NCBI GenBank assembly: GCA_045595165.1
Contig: JAZNZY010000022.1
Coordinates: 12,448 to 76,447 of the forward strand
Reading direction: 5' to 3'
Source: SFLA01 sp045595165
GTDB taxonomy: Bacteria; Bacillota; Clostridia; Oscillospirales; CAG-382
Length of the DNA stretch: 64,000 bases
The position numbers and the translations under genes were made by a program. Positions 57,666 through 64,000 of this stretch are shown here, piece by piece; the first letter of the stretch is position 1, and every line of letters begins with the position of its first letter. The notes under the pieces were generated by a model. It was not told the origin of the DNA. It worked only from the letters and a program-made list of their open reading frames with translations, and searched no databases.

Positions 57666-58085
57666 TTATTGTTCCGCAGAACTTTCCGAATTATGTACCT
57701 TTGTGTATACGTCCACTAACTCGCCGTAGTTATATAGAGTAACGGTATCGCCTTCAAAAACAAATTCATAGTAGAGATCCACCTCGGGCAGTGCATTCTT
57801 TCCGTCAAACAACGCAGTATTTTCACTGATAAAATCTGCACCGCCGTGAAAGAAGTGCTTGCCGTCCTTTGATTTTTTGTCGAAGCCGAAGTTTCCGTCA
57901 TTGTGATATTGTATTTCCAAATATTCGGTTTCGCTTGCATAGGTTTCGGTCTTGTACGTTTCAAGCAACCAATTGTGATGCTCGATATACTTACCGATAG
58001 AATATATGGAAACAATTGAAACAACAAGAATGATCAGAACAATTAGGCTTACGGTTATTGCTATTGTCTTGGTTTTGCGTGTCAT
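57666..58085 (-). CDS. Hypothetical single-pass membrane protein, 139 aa
   Basis: A basic N-terminus (MTRKTKTIA) and one membrane helix (about 8-30) are followed by a soluble extracytoplasmic part rich in Asp, Glu, Tyr and His, with DGNFGFDKKSKDGKHFFHGGADF and DLYYEFVFEGDTVTLYNYGELVDVYTKV. No known domain is evident; the end could be a small beta-sandwich. It lies 41 bp after the alpha-galactosidase gene on the same strand and may be read with it. Like the convergent 56947 gene it is AT-rich. Its start ATG 58085 has GGAGGACA upstream. Confidence 0.6.
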   Translation of the reverse strand: MTRKTKTIAITVSLIVLIILVVSIVSIYSIGKYIEHHNWLLETYKTETYASETEYLEIQYHNDGNFGFDKKSKDGKHFFHGGADFISENTALFDGKNALPEVDLYYEFVFEGDTVTLYNYGELVDVYTKVHNSESSAEQ

Positions 58086-58126
58086 ACTTGTCCTCCATTA
58101 TAATTTAATAACGTTTAATTACGTAT

Positions 58127-60307
58127 TTATATCTTTTCAAGTATCCACATGTGGGAGGTATACTCAAGTGTTTCGGGGCAATGTACGCCGAATCCCATAA
58201 GCTGGCTTCCCGTGTAGATATCGCCGGTAAGGGCATCGCGGTAGGCGGCGTTTTCGTCCAGACCCTTAAGGCGAACTCTGCGGTTGTTTCCGTACATTCT
58301 CACGTGGGTGAGCACGTATCCCGCAACGCAAAGCTTTTTATCTTCGGAAACGGTGCACCAAGCGCAGTGATCGGTATCGTAAGGACCTGCCAGACGGTAA
58401 TATTTTCCGCTGTTCATCATACCGCCGTACTGCTTGTAAAGAGCAACTGTCTTTTTAACCAGCTCCTGCTCCTCTTCGGAGAGGGCGGTGGGATCAAGCT
58501 CGTATCCGTAAGAACCGGTAAAGGCAACGGTAAATCTTGTCATAAAGGGGGTAACGTGTCCCGTCTGATGGTTGGGGGATGCGGAAACGTGGGCAGACAT
58601 TGCGGACATGGGATATACCAGAGAAGTGCCGTGCTGTATCTTTAATCTTTCGATCGCATCGGAGTTATCGCTGGTCCATACCTGAGGCATATAGTACAGC
58701 AGACCCGCATCAAAGCGTCCGCCGCCGCCGGAACAGGATTCAAACAATACGTCGGGGAAATCGGTTACAAGTCTTTCCAGCAGCTCGTATAAGCCAAGGT
58801 AATATCTGTGGGTTACTTCTCCCTGATGCTCTGCGCCCAGTACGGGACTGCCTATTTCCGTCATATTGCGGTTGAAATCCCACTTAACGTATGCGATCAT
58901 TCCCGTGCGCAGTATTGCCGCAATGGATTCGTACAGATAATCTCTCACTTCCTTGCGGGTAAGGTCGAGTATAAGCTGCCAGCGTCCCTGGGAACGGGGA
59001 CGGTTTTCAATATGTATGCACCAATCGGGGTGGGCACGGTAAAGGTCGCTGTCGGGAGAGATCATTTCGGGCTCAAACCAAATGCCCAGATCAATTCCTT
59101 TTTCTTTTAAGGGCTTGTAAACGCCTTCAAGTCCGCCCGGGAATTTCTTGGGGTTGATAGTCCAGTCGCCGAGTGAACAGTTATCGCTGTTTCTCACGCC
59201 GAACCAGCCGTCATCGATAACCAACAGTTCAATGCCCAGATCTGCGGAGCATTCGCCGATCTTAACCAATCTGTCCGCATCAAAGCCGAAATAACAGGCT
59301 TCCCAACTGTTAAGAAGTACGGGACGGCGCATATCGCGGAATTTTCCGCGGCAAAGTCTTCTTGCAAACAGCTCGTGGTAGTTGTGAGAAAGCTTGGTGA
59401 AACCCAACGCGGAATAAGTAAGCGCCGCTTCGGGGGTTACGAAGGTTTCGCCTGCTTCAAGAGGCCAATCGAATCCGTCGGGATTAATACCTATAATATG
59501 GCGGGCTGTCTGGTACTGGTTTCCCGCAATTTCGGATGCGAAATCGCCGGAATAAACCAAAACCGTTCCGTAACAATCGCCGTTATCCTCGGTGGTATCG
59601 TGGGAAGCGATTATCATAAAGGGGTTGTGAACGTGTCCCGAAGCACCTCTGCGGGATGCCATTCTGTATTCTCCTCTTGCCAGAGGAAATCTTTCGATAT
59701 TTCTCTCACGGCAATGGGTTCCGTGGTTGGAGATAACGTCAAACTCCATATGGTCGAAATCTATACAAGCACTTGCCGCTTTAAGTATACTGCATTTTGC
59801 GCTTCCGCCGTTGGTTATCTCCGCACGGCGGGTGATAATATCCGTATCCGAAAAGACGGTGTAAAACAGCTTTACTTCAATTCCGCTTACCTTATCTTTA
59901 AGAGTTACGGTGAGGGTTTCCGCCTCGCTATCGTCCTCGCAGTAAACGGCGGGCAGACCTGCGGGCATAGGCTTGCCGGCAGTCACCTTGTGGTTTACAT
60001 AATTAAGGTCTACTATGCGGGATCCGTCGCTGTTCTTTATCTCCAGCGCAGGGGAGCGCATATCGCCTCTGCCCCAGCAGGGGTATTCAAAGGGGATATC
60101 GTCAAGGCTGAATCCTTCACCCGTTTCCATACGGGGAGAGAATGCGGCCCTTCCCTGTGTGCGGAAAAAATATGAGTGGTCGCCTTCGCCCAGCAAAGCG
60201 CCGTAGTACAGATGCACGAGATATCCGTCCCGTACTGCCATAACGTAGCTGGTGTTTTTTGTGTTCAACTGAATAATTCCGTTTTTCTCATCGTGAATTA
60301 CAGCCAT
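58127..60307 (-). CDS. Alpha-galactosidase, glycoside hydrolase family 36
   Basis: Protein of 726 aa, the usual GH36 size, without signal peptide. The N-terminal beta-supersandwich (about 1-330) holds HYGALLGEGDHSYFF and RGDMRSPALEI; the TIM barrel shows LLNSWEACYFGFD, LLVIDDGWFG, FPGGLEGVYKPLKEKGIDLGIWFEPEMISPDSDLYRAHPDW, YVKWDFNRNMTE with the nucleophile Asp, FESCSGGGGRFD and WTSDNSDAIERLKIQ with the acid/base Asp. It cleaves alpha-1,6-galactose from raffinose- or melibiose-type sugars taken up into the cell. It follows mgtE by 17 bp on the same strand, an unusual pairing; no transporter gene adjoins it. Confidence 0.95.
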   Translation of the reverse strand: MAVIHDEKNGIIQLNTKNTSYVMAVRDGYLVHLYYGALLGEGDHSYFFRTQGRAAFSPRMETGEGFSLDDIPFEYPCWGRGDMRSPALEIKNSDGSRIVDLNYVNHKVTAGKPMPAGLPAVYCEDDSEAETLTVTLKDKVSGIEVKLFYTVFSDTDIITRRAEITNGGSAKCSILKAASACIDFDHMEFDVISNHGTHCRERNIERFPLARGEYRMASRRGASGHVHNPFMIIASHDTTEDNGDCYGTVLVYSGDFASEIAGNQYQTARHIIGINPDGFDWPLEAGETFVTPEAALTYSALGFTKLSHNYHELFARRLCRGKFRDMRRPVLLNSWEACYFGFDADRLVKIGECSADLGIELLVIDDGWFGVRNSDNCSLGDWTINPKKFPGGLEGVYKPLKEKGIDLGIWFEPEMISPDSDLYRAHPDWCIHIENRPRSQGRWQLILDLTRKEVRDYLYESIAAILRTGMIAYVKWDFNRNMTEIGSPVLGAEHQGEVTHRYYLGLYELLERLVTDFPDVLFESCSGGGGRFDAGLLYYMPQVWTSDNSDAIERLKIQHGTSLVYPMSAMSAHVSASPNHQTGHVTPFMTRFTVAFTGSYGYELDPTALSEEEQELVKKTVALYKQYGGMMNSGKYYRLAGPYDTDHCAWCTVSEDKKLCVAGYVLTHVRMYGNNRRVRLKGLDENAAYRDALTGDIYTGSQLMGFGVHCPETLEYTSHMWILEKI

Positions 60308-60324
60308 AAAAATGTCCTCCGTTT

Positions 60325-61710
60325 TTATGTGAGAATGAGTAAAGCAACTCTGAAATATATAAGCAATGAAATTGCATCTACAATGGTGGTTATAAAGGGG
60401 CTTGCCATTACCGCGGGGTCAAGCTTGCAAACCTTTGCCAGCAGGGGAAGGGTGCATCCTACCAGCTTTGCCACGATAACCGTAGCCGCAAGGGCGATAC
60501 ATACCACCGCCGCCGCATCAAGAGGCACTGCGTTTCTGAAGATAAGGTTATCTATCAATATTATTTTTACAAATCCGACAACCGCAAGAGTTATCGCGCA
60601 CAGCACGGAAACCCTCGTTTCCTTCCAGATGATCCGAATTATATCGGATAATTCCAGTTCTCCCATAGCAAGTCCGCGTATTACTGTTACCGAAGACTGA
60701 CCTCCTGCGTTACCTCCCGTGCCCATAAGCATGGGGATGAATGCGGTAAGTGCCACAACTCCCAACGCCGCCAGATCTTCCTCAAATGCAGTTATTATCT
60801 GCCCTGTAAATGTGGCGGATATCATAAGCAGTATAAGCCAGGGAATACGCTTTTTCCATATTTCCCATACGCCGGTTTTGAGATAAGGCTTGTCGGATGG
60901 CAGCATAGCCGTCATCTTTTCAATATCCTCGGTAGCTTCTTCCTGCAAAACGTCTACCGCGTCATCAATGGTGATGATACCGATAAGTCTTTCCTCGCTG
61001 TCCGTTACGGGAAGGGCAAGAATATCGTATTTTATCATTTCGTTGGACGCTTTTTCTTTATCGTCATTGGCGTGAACGAATATGACGTTGGTTTCCATAA
61101 TGTCGCCGATCAGATCTTCTGTTTCCGCCAGTAACAAGGCTTTTGCGGTAACAAAGCCTATCAGCTTTTTGTTTTCGTCGGTTACGTAGCAGGTGTAAAT
61201 AGTTTCCTTGTCCACACCCGTTCTGCGAATACGGGTAAGCGCTTCGCCTACCGTAAAGTCTGCTTCAAACCTTACGTATTCGGTTGTCATAATACTGCCG
61301 GCGCTTTCTTCGGGATACTTGAGCAGCTCGTTTATGGTACGCCTCGTTTCGCTGTCCGTATTGCGGAGAATACGCTTTACCACGTTTGCGGGCATTTCTT
61401 CAATAATATCCACAACGTCATCGGTGTAAAGCTCGCTTATGATTTCTCCCAGCTCTGCGTCCGAAAAGCTTTGTATCAGCGCTTCCTGCTGGTCGGTATC
61501 CATTTCAACGAATACCTCTGCCGCCGTTTCCTTCGGAAGCAACCGATATACAAGCACCGTTTCTTTATCGCTCATACCGTCTATGGCGTATGCGATATCC
61601 TGTGGCTGTGCTTCGGAAAAAAGCTCCTTTATTTCGCGGTAACGTTTTTCCTCAAGCAGGGCTTCGATCTCTTCTTTTTCGAAGAGTGCGCGGGTTACGT
61701 TCTCTTCCAT
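60325..61710 (-). CDS. mgtE: Magnesium transporter MgtE
   Basis: Protein of 461 aa. The cytoplasmic N domain (about 1-130) is a helical superhelix (SDAELGEIISELYTDDVVDIIEEMP), followed by two CBS domains (about 135-255; AGSIMTTEYVRFEADFTVGEALTRIR and ALPVTDSEERLIGIITIDDAVDVL) that sense Mg2+. Five membrane helices (about 285-460) include the pore region AFIPMLMGTGGNAGGQSSVTVIRGLA. It takes up Mg2+ in the plasma membrane. ATG 61710 follows GGGAGG. The 200-bp leader contains a small ORF (61771-61851) and hairpins and might be a regulatory leader; I could not match it to the M-box riboswitch. Confidence 0.96.
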   Translation of the reverse strand: MEENVTRALFEKEEIEALLEEKRYREIKELFSEAQPQDIAYAIDGMSDKETVLVYRLLPKETAAEVFVEMDTDQQEALIQSFSDAELGEIISELYTDDVVDIIEEMPANVVKRILRNTDSETRRTINELLKYPEESAGSIMTTEYVRFEADFTVGEALTRIRRTGVDKETIYTCYVTDENKKLIGFVTAKALLLAETEDLIGDIMETNVIFVHANDDKEKASNEMIKYDILALPVTDSEERLIGIITIDDAVDVLQEEATEDIEKMTAMLPSDKPYLKTGVWEIWKKRIPWLILLMISATFTGQIITAFEEDLAALGVVALTAFIPMLMGTGGNAGGQSSVTVIRGLAMGELELSDIIRIIWKETRVSVLCAITLAVVGFVKIILIDNLIFRNAVPLDAAAVVCIALAATVIVAKLVGCTLPLLAKVCKLDPAVMASPFITTIVDAISLLIYFRVALLILT

Positions 61711-61770
61711 TTTACCATACCTCCCAAAATGAATTTTTCGGAGTGCGGTTTTTGGGGAAAGCCTCCCGTG

Positions 61771-61851
61771 TTACATATTTATATTAAATAAAAACGCGGA
61801 AAAGACTCTTCGGTCTCCTTTTCCCAAACTGCCGTTACTGCCCGAATCCAT
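61771..61851 (-). CDS. Candidate 26-codon leader ORF upstream of mgtE
   Basis: ATG 61851 has GAGGTGG six bases upstream, in the mgtE leader 40 bp after the -10 box. It encodes MDSGSNGSLGKGDRRVF followed by SAFLFNINM and stops at TAA 61771, 60 bp before mgtE. Its first part is Gly/Ser/Asn-rich, then basic. The hairpin GGAAAA / TTTTCC lies within it and a GGGA/TCCC hairpin follows it. Leader ORFs control Mg2+ transporter genes in enterobacteria, so translation-dependent control is a reasonable idea, not shown here. Confidence 0.5.
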   Translation of the reverse strand: MDSGSNGSLGKGDRRVFSAFLFNINM

Positions 61852-61890
61852 CTTTTCCACCTCTTTCCGTTTCTAAACATTTATACAATT

Positions 61891-61919
61891 ATTTTATAAC
61901 GCATCCCACCAAAAGTCAA
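61891..61919 (-). promoter_or_regulatory. SigA-type promoter of the mgtE unit
   Basis: Minus-strand TTGACT (61919-61914) and TAAAAT (61896-61891) with a 17-bp spacer. It gives a leader of about 180 nt before mgtE, containing the small ORF. Confidence 0.75.
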
Positions 61920-61931
61920 TACAAAAATATA

Positions 61932-61960
61932 TTGAAAAGCTTTTGCGCATTTGTTATAAT
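61932..61960 (+). promoter_or_regulatory. SigA-type promoter for ung
   Basis: TTGAAA (61932-61937) and TATAAT (61955-61960) with a 17-bp spacer; GGAGGTG at 61970-61976 and ATG at 61984. It is divergent from the mgtE promoter, 12 bp between the two -35 boxes. Confidence 0.82.
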
Positions 61961-61983
61961 CAATGCAACGGAGGTGTTTTGTT

Positions 61984-62649
61984 ATGGTGCATTTCGGCAA
62001 CGATTGGGATGATGTCCTTGCAGGCGAATTTGAGAAAGAATATTATCTTAAATTAAGAGAGTTTTTGAAATCCGAATATATAGGTAAGAACTACCCCGTG
62101 TATCCGCCGATGAACGATATTTTCAATGCGCTTAAGCGTACTGCGTACAGCGACGTAAAGGTGGTCATTATCGGGCAGGACCCGTACCACGGACCGGGAC
62201 AAGCCCACGGGCTGTGTTTTTCCGTGCAAAAGGGAGTGGATATCCCTCCGTCACTTAAAAACATATACAAGGAATTGAGCGATGACATCGGTTTTATTCC
62301 CCCTTCCCATGGCTGCCTTTACGATTGGGCGGATAACGGCGTGCTGCTTCTCAACAGCGTGCTTACCGTTCGTGGCGGTGCCCCCGGAAGTCATCGCGGC
62401 AAGGGTTGGGAGATATTTACCGACCGTGTTATATCCGTTCTCAACCGCCGCGAAAAACCTATTGTTTTTATGCTCTGGGGAAATTATGCAAAAGAGAAGG
62501 GAAGACTGGTCACAGCGCCTCAACACCACGTGCTTACGGCGGCGCACCCCAGCCCCCTTTCCGCTTATAACGGCTTCTTCGGATGCAGACATTTTTCCAA
62601 AGCAAGTGCGCTTTTGGGTGAAACTGTTAATTTTGCAATAAAAGATTAA
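61984..62649 (+). CDS. ung: Uracil-DNA glycosylase, family 1
   Basis: Protein of 221 aa, full family length, which removes uracil from DNA to start base excision repair. Motifs: the water-activating loop VVIIGQDPYHGPGQAHGLCFSV with catalytic Asp, PPSLKNIYKEL, LLLNSVLTVRGGAPGSH, and the DNA-intercalation loop HPSPLSAYNGFFGCRHFSKA with catalytic His. ATG 61984 is chosen because GGAGGTG stands eight bases upstream; the longer frame begins before it. Single gene with its own promoter. Confidence 0.97.
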   Translation: MVHFGNDWDDVLAGEFEKEYYLKLREFLKSEYIGKNYPVYPPMNDIFNALKRTAYSDVKVVIIGQDPYHGPGQAHGLCFSVQKGVDIPPSLKNIYKELSDDIGFIPPSHGCLYDWADNGVLLLNSVLTVRGGAPGSHRGKGWEIFTDRVISVLNRREKPIVFMLWGNYAKEKGRLVTAPQHHVLTAAHPSPLSAYNGFFGCRHFSKASALLGETVNFAIKD

Positions 62650-62656
62650 AAATCTG

Positions 62657-62680
62657 TGTCATTTTCTTGACAAAATGACA
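62657..62680. promoter_or_regulatory. Operator-like inverted repeat centred on the -35 box
   Basis: TGTCATTTT (62657-62665) is a perfect inverted match to AAAATGACA (62672-62680), with TTGACA beginning in the 6-bp centre. A dimeric regulator bound here would cover the -35 of the next promoter. It could also act as a weak ung terminator, but no T-tract follows. Confidence 0.5.
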
Positions 62681-62695
62681 AACGCGTGTTATTAT
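62667..62695 (+). promoter_or_regulatory. SigA-type promoter for the terminal discoidin gene
   Basis: TTGACA (62667-62672) and TATTAT (62690-62695) with a 17-bp spacer; a TATAAT three bases further on would give a 20-bp spacer. AAGGAG is at 62747-62752 and ATG at 62762. Confidence 0.75.
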
Positions 62696-62761
62696 AATGT
62701 ATAACTAAATTTATCTCCTGCCAAATGGGGGAGAAAATAATTCAAAAAGGAGAAAAAACAA

Positions 62762-64000
62762 ATGAAAAAAGCATTATCTCTTGTGCTTACCATGTGCATG
62801 GTTCTTTCCTTGTTTGCAACGTTTGTAATTTCTGCTTCTGCAGAAGCAACCAACGTAGCACTCAACAAAGAATACACCATCTCCGGTTGCGGAACTACCT
62901 ATGCGCAGTACACCGCTTCTCTTACCGATGGCGCAGCACAGCCAAACCTTACCTATGACGGCAACTGGTTCACCTTCTACTGCAACGGCGAAGACCAGTC
63001 TGTTATCAACGCACCCGATCATGTTGGTTATGTTATAATTGACCTTGAAGGTCTCTATGACATCACTTCCGTTAAAGCAAACTGCTATGATAACAAGGGC
63101 GCTTCCGGTATTCTCGGTCCCAAGGCTATCAATGTTTATCTTTCTGCAGACGGTGAAAATTGGAGCGACGCAAAGTCCGCAACAGTTCCCACTCTTGAAG
63201 CAGGTTCCAACTTTACTGCAGAGGTTGCTGTTTCCGGCAAGGCTCAGTTCGTTAAGTTTGAAATGGAGATCAACGGCGTATTCGGCTTTGTTAACGAAGT
63301 TGAAGTTTACGGCACCGAAGCTTCTGCAGTTGTAGAAGATAAGGTTATCAACCTTCTCGCTCAGCCCGGCACTATAACCGAAACCAATTGTGAAGCAAAC
63401 GATATCTCTTACGATTGGAAGGAAACCGGTGTTGAAATCAAGTGCCTCGGCACTATGTGGCCCAGCATCACCATGAAGTTTGACGCTCCCGTTACTATCG
63501 ACGTAGCTAAGACTTATCTCGAGATCGAAGCAACCGTAACCGGCGGTAACGGAACTTCTATCCGTCTCCTCGGTCCCGTTGACGATGCAGGCGCAGTAGA
63601 AACCGACGATATCTACCTCCAGCACTTTGATACCGATATAACTCCCGACGGCGGCGGAGATGCTCCCGCAGGCAGCACCATCTCCTATAAGCTCCCCGTT
63701 TCTGAACTTGCTTACTGCATTTATGACGGCGATCACGCTTATGCAGGCAAGAACCCCATCACCGAATCTGAAATTTCCTTCACCGGACTTCACATCTTCG
63801 CAAGCGGTAAGGATTGTGTAGTTAACATCACCAAGCTTAACCTTATCGTTCCCGGCGAAGCTTCTGTTCCCGTTATCAAGGAAGAGATCACCGTAGACGG
63901 CGACCTTACCGATACCGGCTGGGCAAAGAACGGCTGGACCAACGTATCCGGCGAAAACGGCACATGGCAGCATCAGTCCGATTACGATTTCGACAAGGCA
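62762..64000 (+). CDS. Secreted discoidin-domain protein, cut by the window end
   Basis: At least 413 codons, open to the window end. Signal peptide about 1-29 (ending ISASAEA). A discoidin domain (about 30-190) begins NVALNKEYTISG and contains INVYLSADGENWSDA, AQFVKFEMEI and GFVNEVEVYG. A second beta-rich domain (about 200-360; VINLLAQPGTIT to NLIVPGE) is followed by EITVDGDLTDTGWAKNGW, which looks like the start of a CBM9/DOMON-like domain as in the 20323 protein. Codons are strongly biased, as in the other surface proteins. Probably an extracellular glycan-binding protein; whether a dockerin or anchor follows cannot be seen. Confidence 0.78.
   Translation, partial: MKKALSLVLTMCMVLSLFATFVISASAEATNVALNKEYTISGCGTTYAQYTASLTDGAAQPNLTYDGNWFTFYCNGEDQSVINAPDHVGYVIIDLEGLYDITSVKANCYDNKGASGILGPKAINVYLSADGENWSDAKSATVPTLEAGSNFTAEVAVSGKAQFVKFEMEINGVFGFVNEVEVYGTEASAVVEDKVINLLAQPGTITETNCEANDISYDWKETGVEIKCLGTMWPSITMKFDAPVTIDVAKTYLEIEATVTGGNGTSIRLLGPVDDAGAVETDDIYLQHFDTDITPDGGGDAPAGSTISYKLPVSELAYCIYDGDHAYAGKNPITESEISFTGLHIFASGKDCVVNITKLNLIVPGEASVPVIKEEITVDGDLTDTGWAKNGWTNVSGENGTWQHQSDYDFDKA

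Noticed and set aside
61711..61960. M-box (ykoK) magnesium riboswitch upstream of mgtE
   Set aside because: I looked for the conserved M-box core and could not match it; a covariance scan would be decisive.
62774..63973. 399-codon minus-strand frame at the window end
   Set aside because: The plus strand holds a signal peptide, promoter and discoidin domain in a clean frame; the minus frame is its shadow.

Overview
The window looks like chromosomal DNA of a spore-forming, Gram-positive anaerobe of class Clostridia, most likely an uncultured gut member of the Oscillospirales or a near relative. The reasons are a complete spoIIIA operon, a pro-SigK gene, HrcA/CIRCE heat-shock control, type I dockerin domains on secreted proteins, flavin-dependent ThyX, and strong AGGAGG-type ribosome sites with near-consensus SigA promoters that nearly all have 17-bp spacers. 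The taxon is inference; no rRNA is present. I see no prophage, insertion sequence, CRISPR array or plasmid gene.

Layout. 1-3.9 kb (leftward): a short repeat array, a discoidin surface protein and a large dockerin-bearing glucosaminidase. 3.9-10.0 kb (leftward): spoVB followed by spoIIIAA to spoIIIAH, overlapping or closely spaced, read from a SigE-like promoter. 10.1-13.9 kb: a polymer-forming membrane protein, pepT and a dockerin-SGNH hydrolase. 13.9-19.8 kb (rightward): an XRE/GIN regulator-like protein, two tandem DUF4434-like paralogues each with its own promoter, a lipoprotein SGNH hydrolase and an FAD oxidoreductase. 19.8-20.2 kb: a structured element beside tRNA-Ser(GGA). 20.3-25.4 kb (rightward): a CBM9-like surface protein, then galU, dCMP deaminase, a lipoprotein, rimI and tsaD. 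25.45-25.6 kb: a cluster of DnaA-box-like sites. 25.7-31.8 kb: a Cys-rich DUF6062-like protein, an OGG-type glycosylase, a 31-residue Cys-rich membrane peptide, maf, a dockerin phosphodiester glycosidase and sigK. 31.9-35.1 kb: a lone solute-binding lipoprotein with a sugar isomerase and a Gfo/Idh/MocA-like protein. 35.15-35.54 kb: inverted and heptanucleotide repeats. 35.5-50.7 kb (leftward): one compact 15-gene run from thyX to folD. 50.8-55.6 kb (leftward): hrcA-grpE-dnaK-dnaJ. 55.7-62.6 kb: a discoidin surface protein, orphan small membrane proteins, GH36 alpha-galactosidase, mgtE with an upstream small ORF, and ung. 62.76 kb to the end: a secreted discoidin protein cut by the window edge.

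How it fits together. The thyX-folD run joins thymidylate supply, folate C1 metabolism, MEP isoprenoid synthesis (ispD, ispF), amino-sugar recycling (nagA, nagB), peptidoglycan processing (mltG), lipoprotein maturation (lgt) and an M16 peptidase pair. The secreted proteins share modules (discoidin, dockerin, and an unnamed module in two proteins), pointing to a glycan-processing surface apparatus. The SpoIIIA channel genes, spoVB and sigK belong to the mother-cell sporulation programme.

Most interesting signals: two related tandem-repeat arrays with compensatory stem changes, each starting just after the stop of a leftward gene; a DnaA-box cluster directly after tsaD; a tRNA-Ser-adjacent element with a 15-bp copy of the tRNA 3' part; a heptad array that supplies the folD stop codon; and two small ORFs (27406-27501 and 61771-61851). 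Nothing here can be called a new system with confidence.
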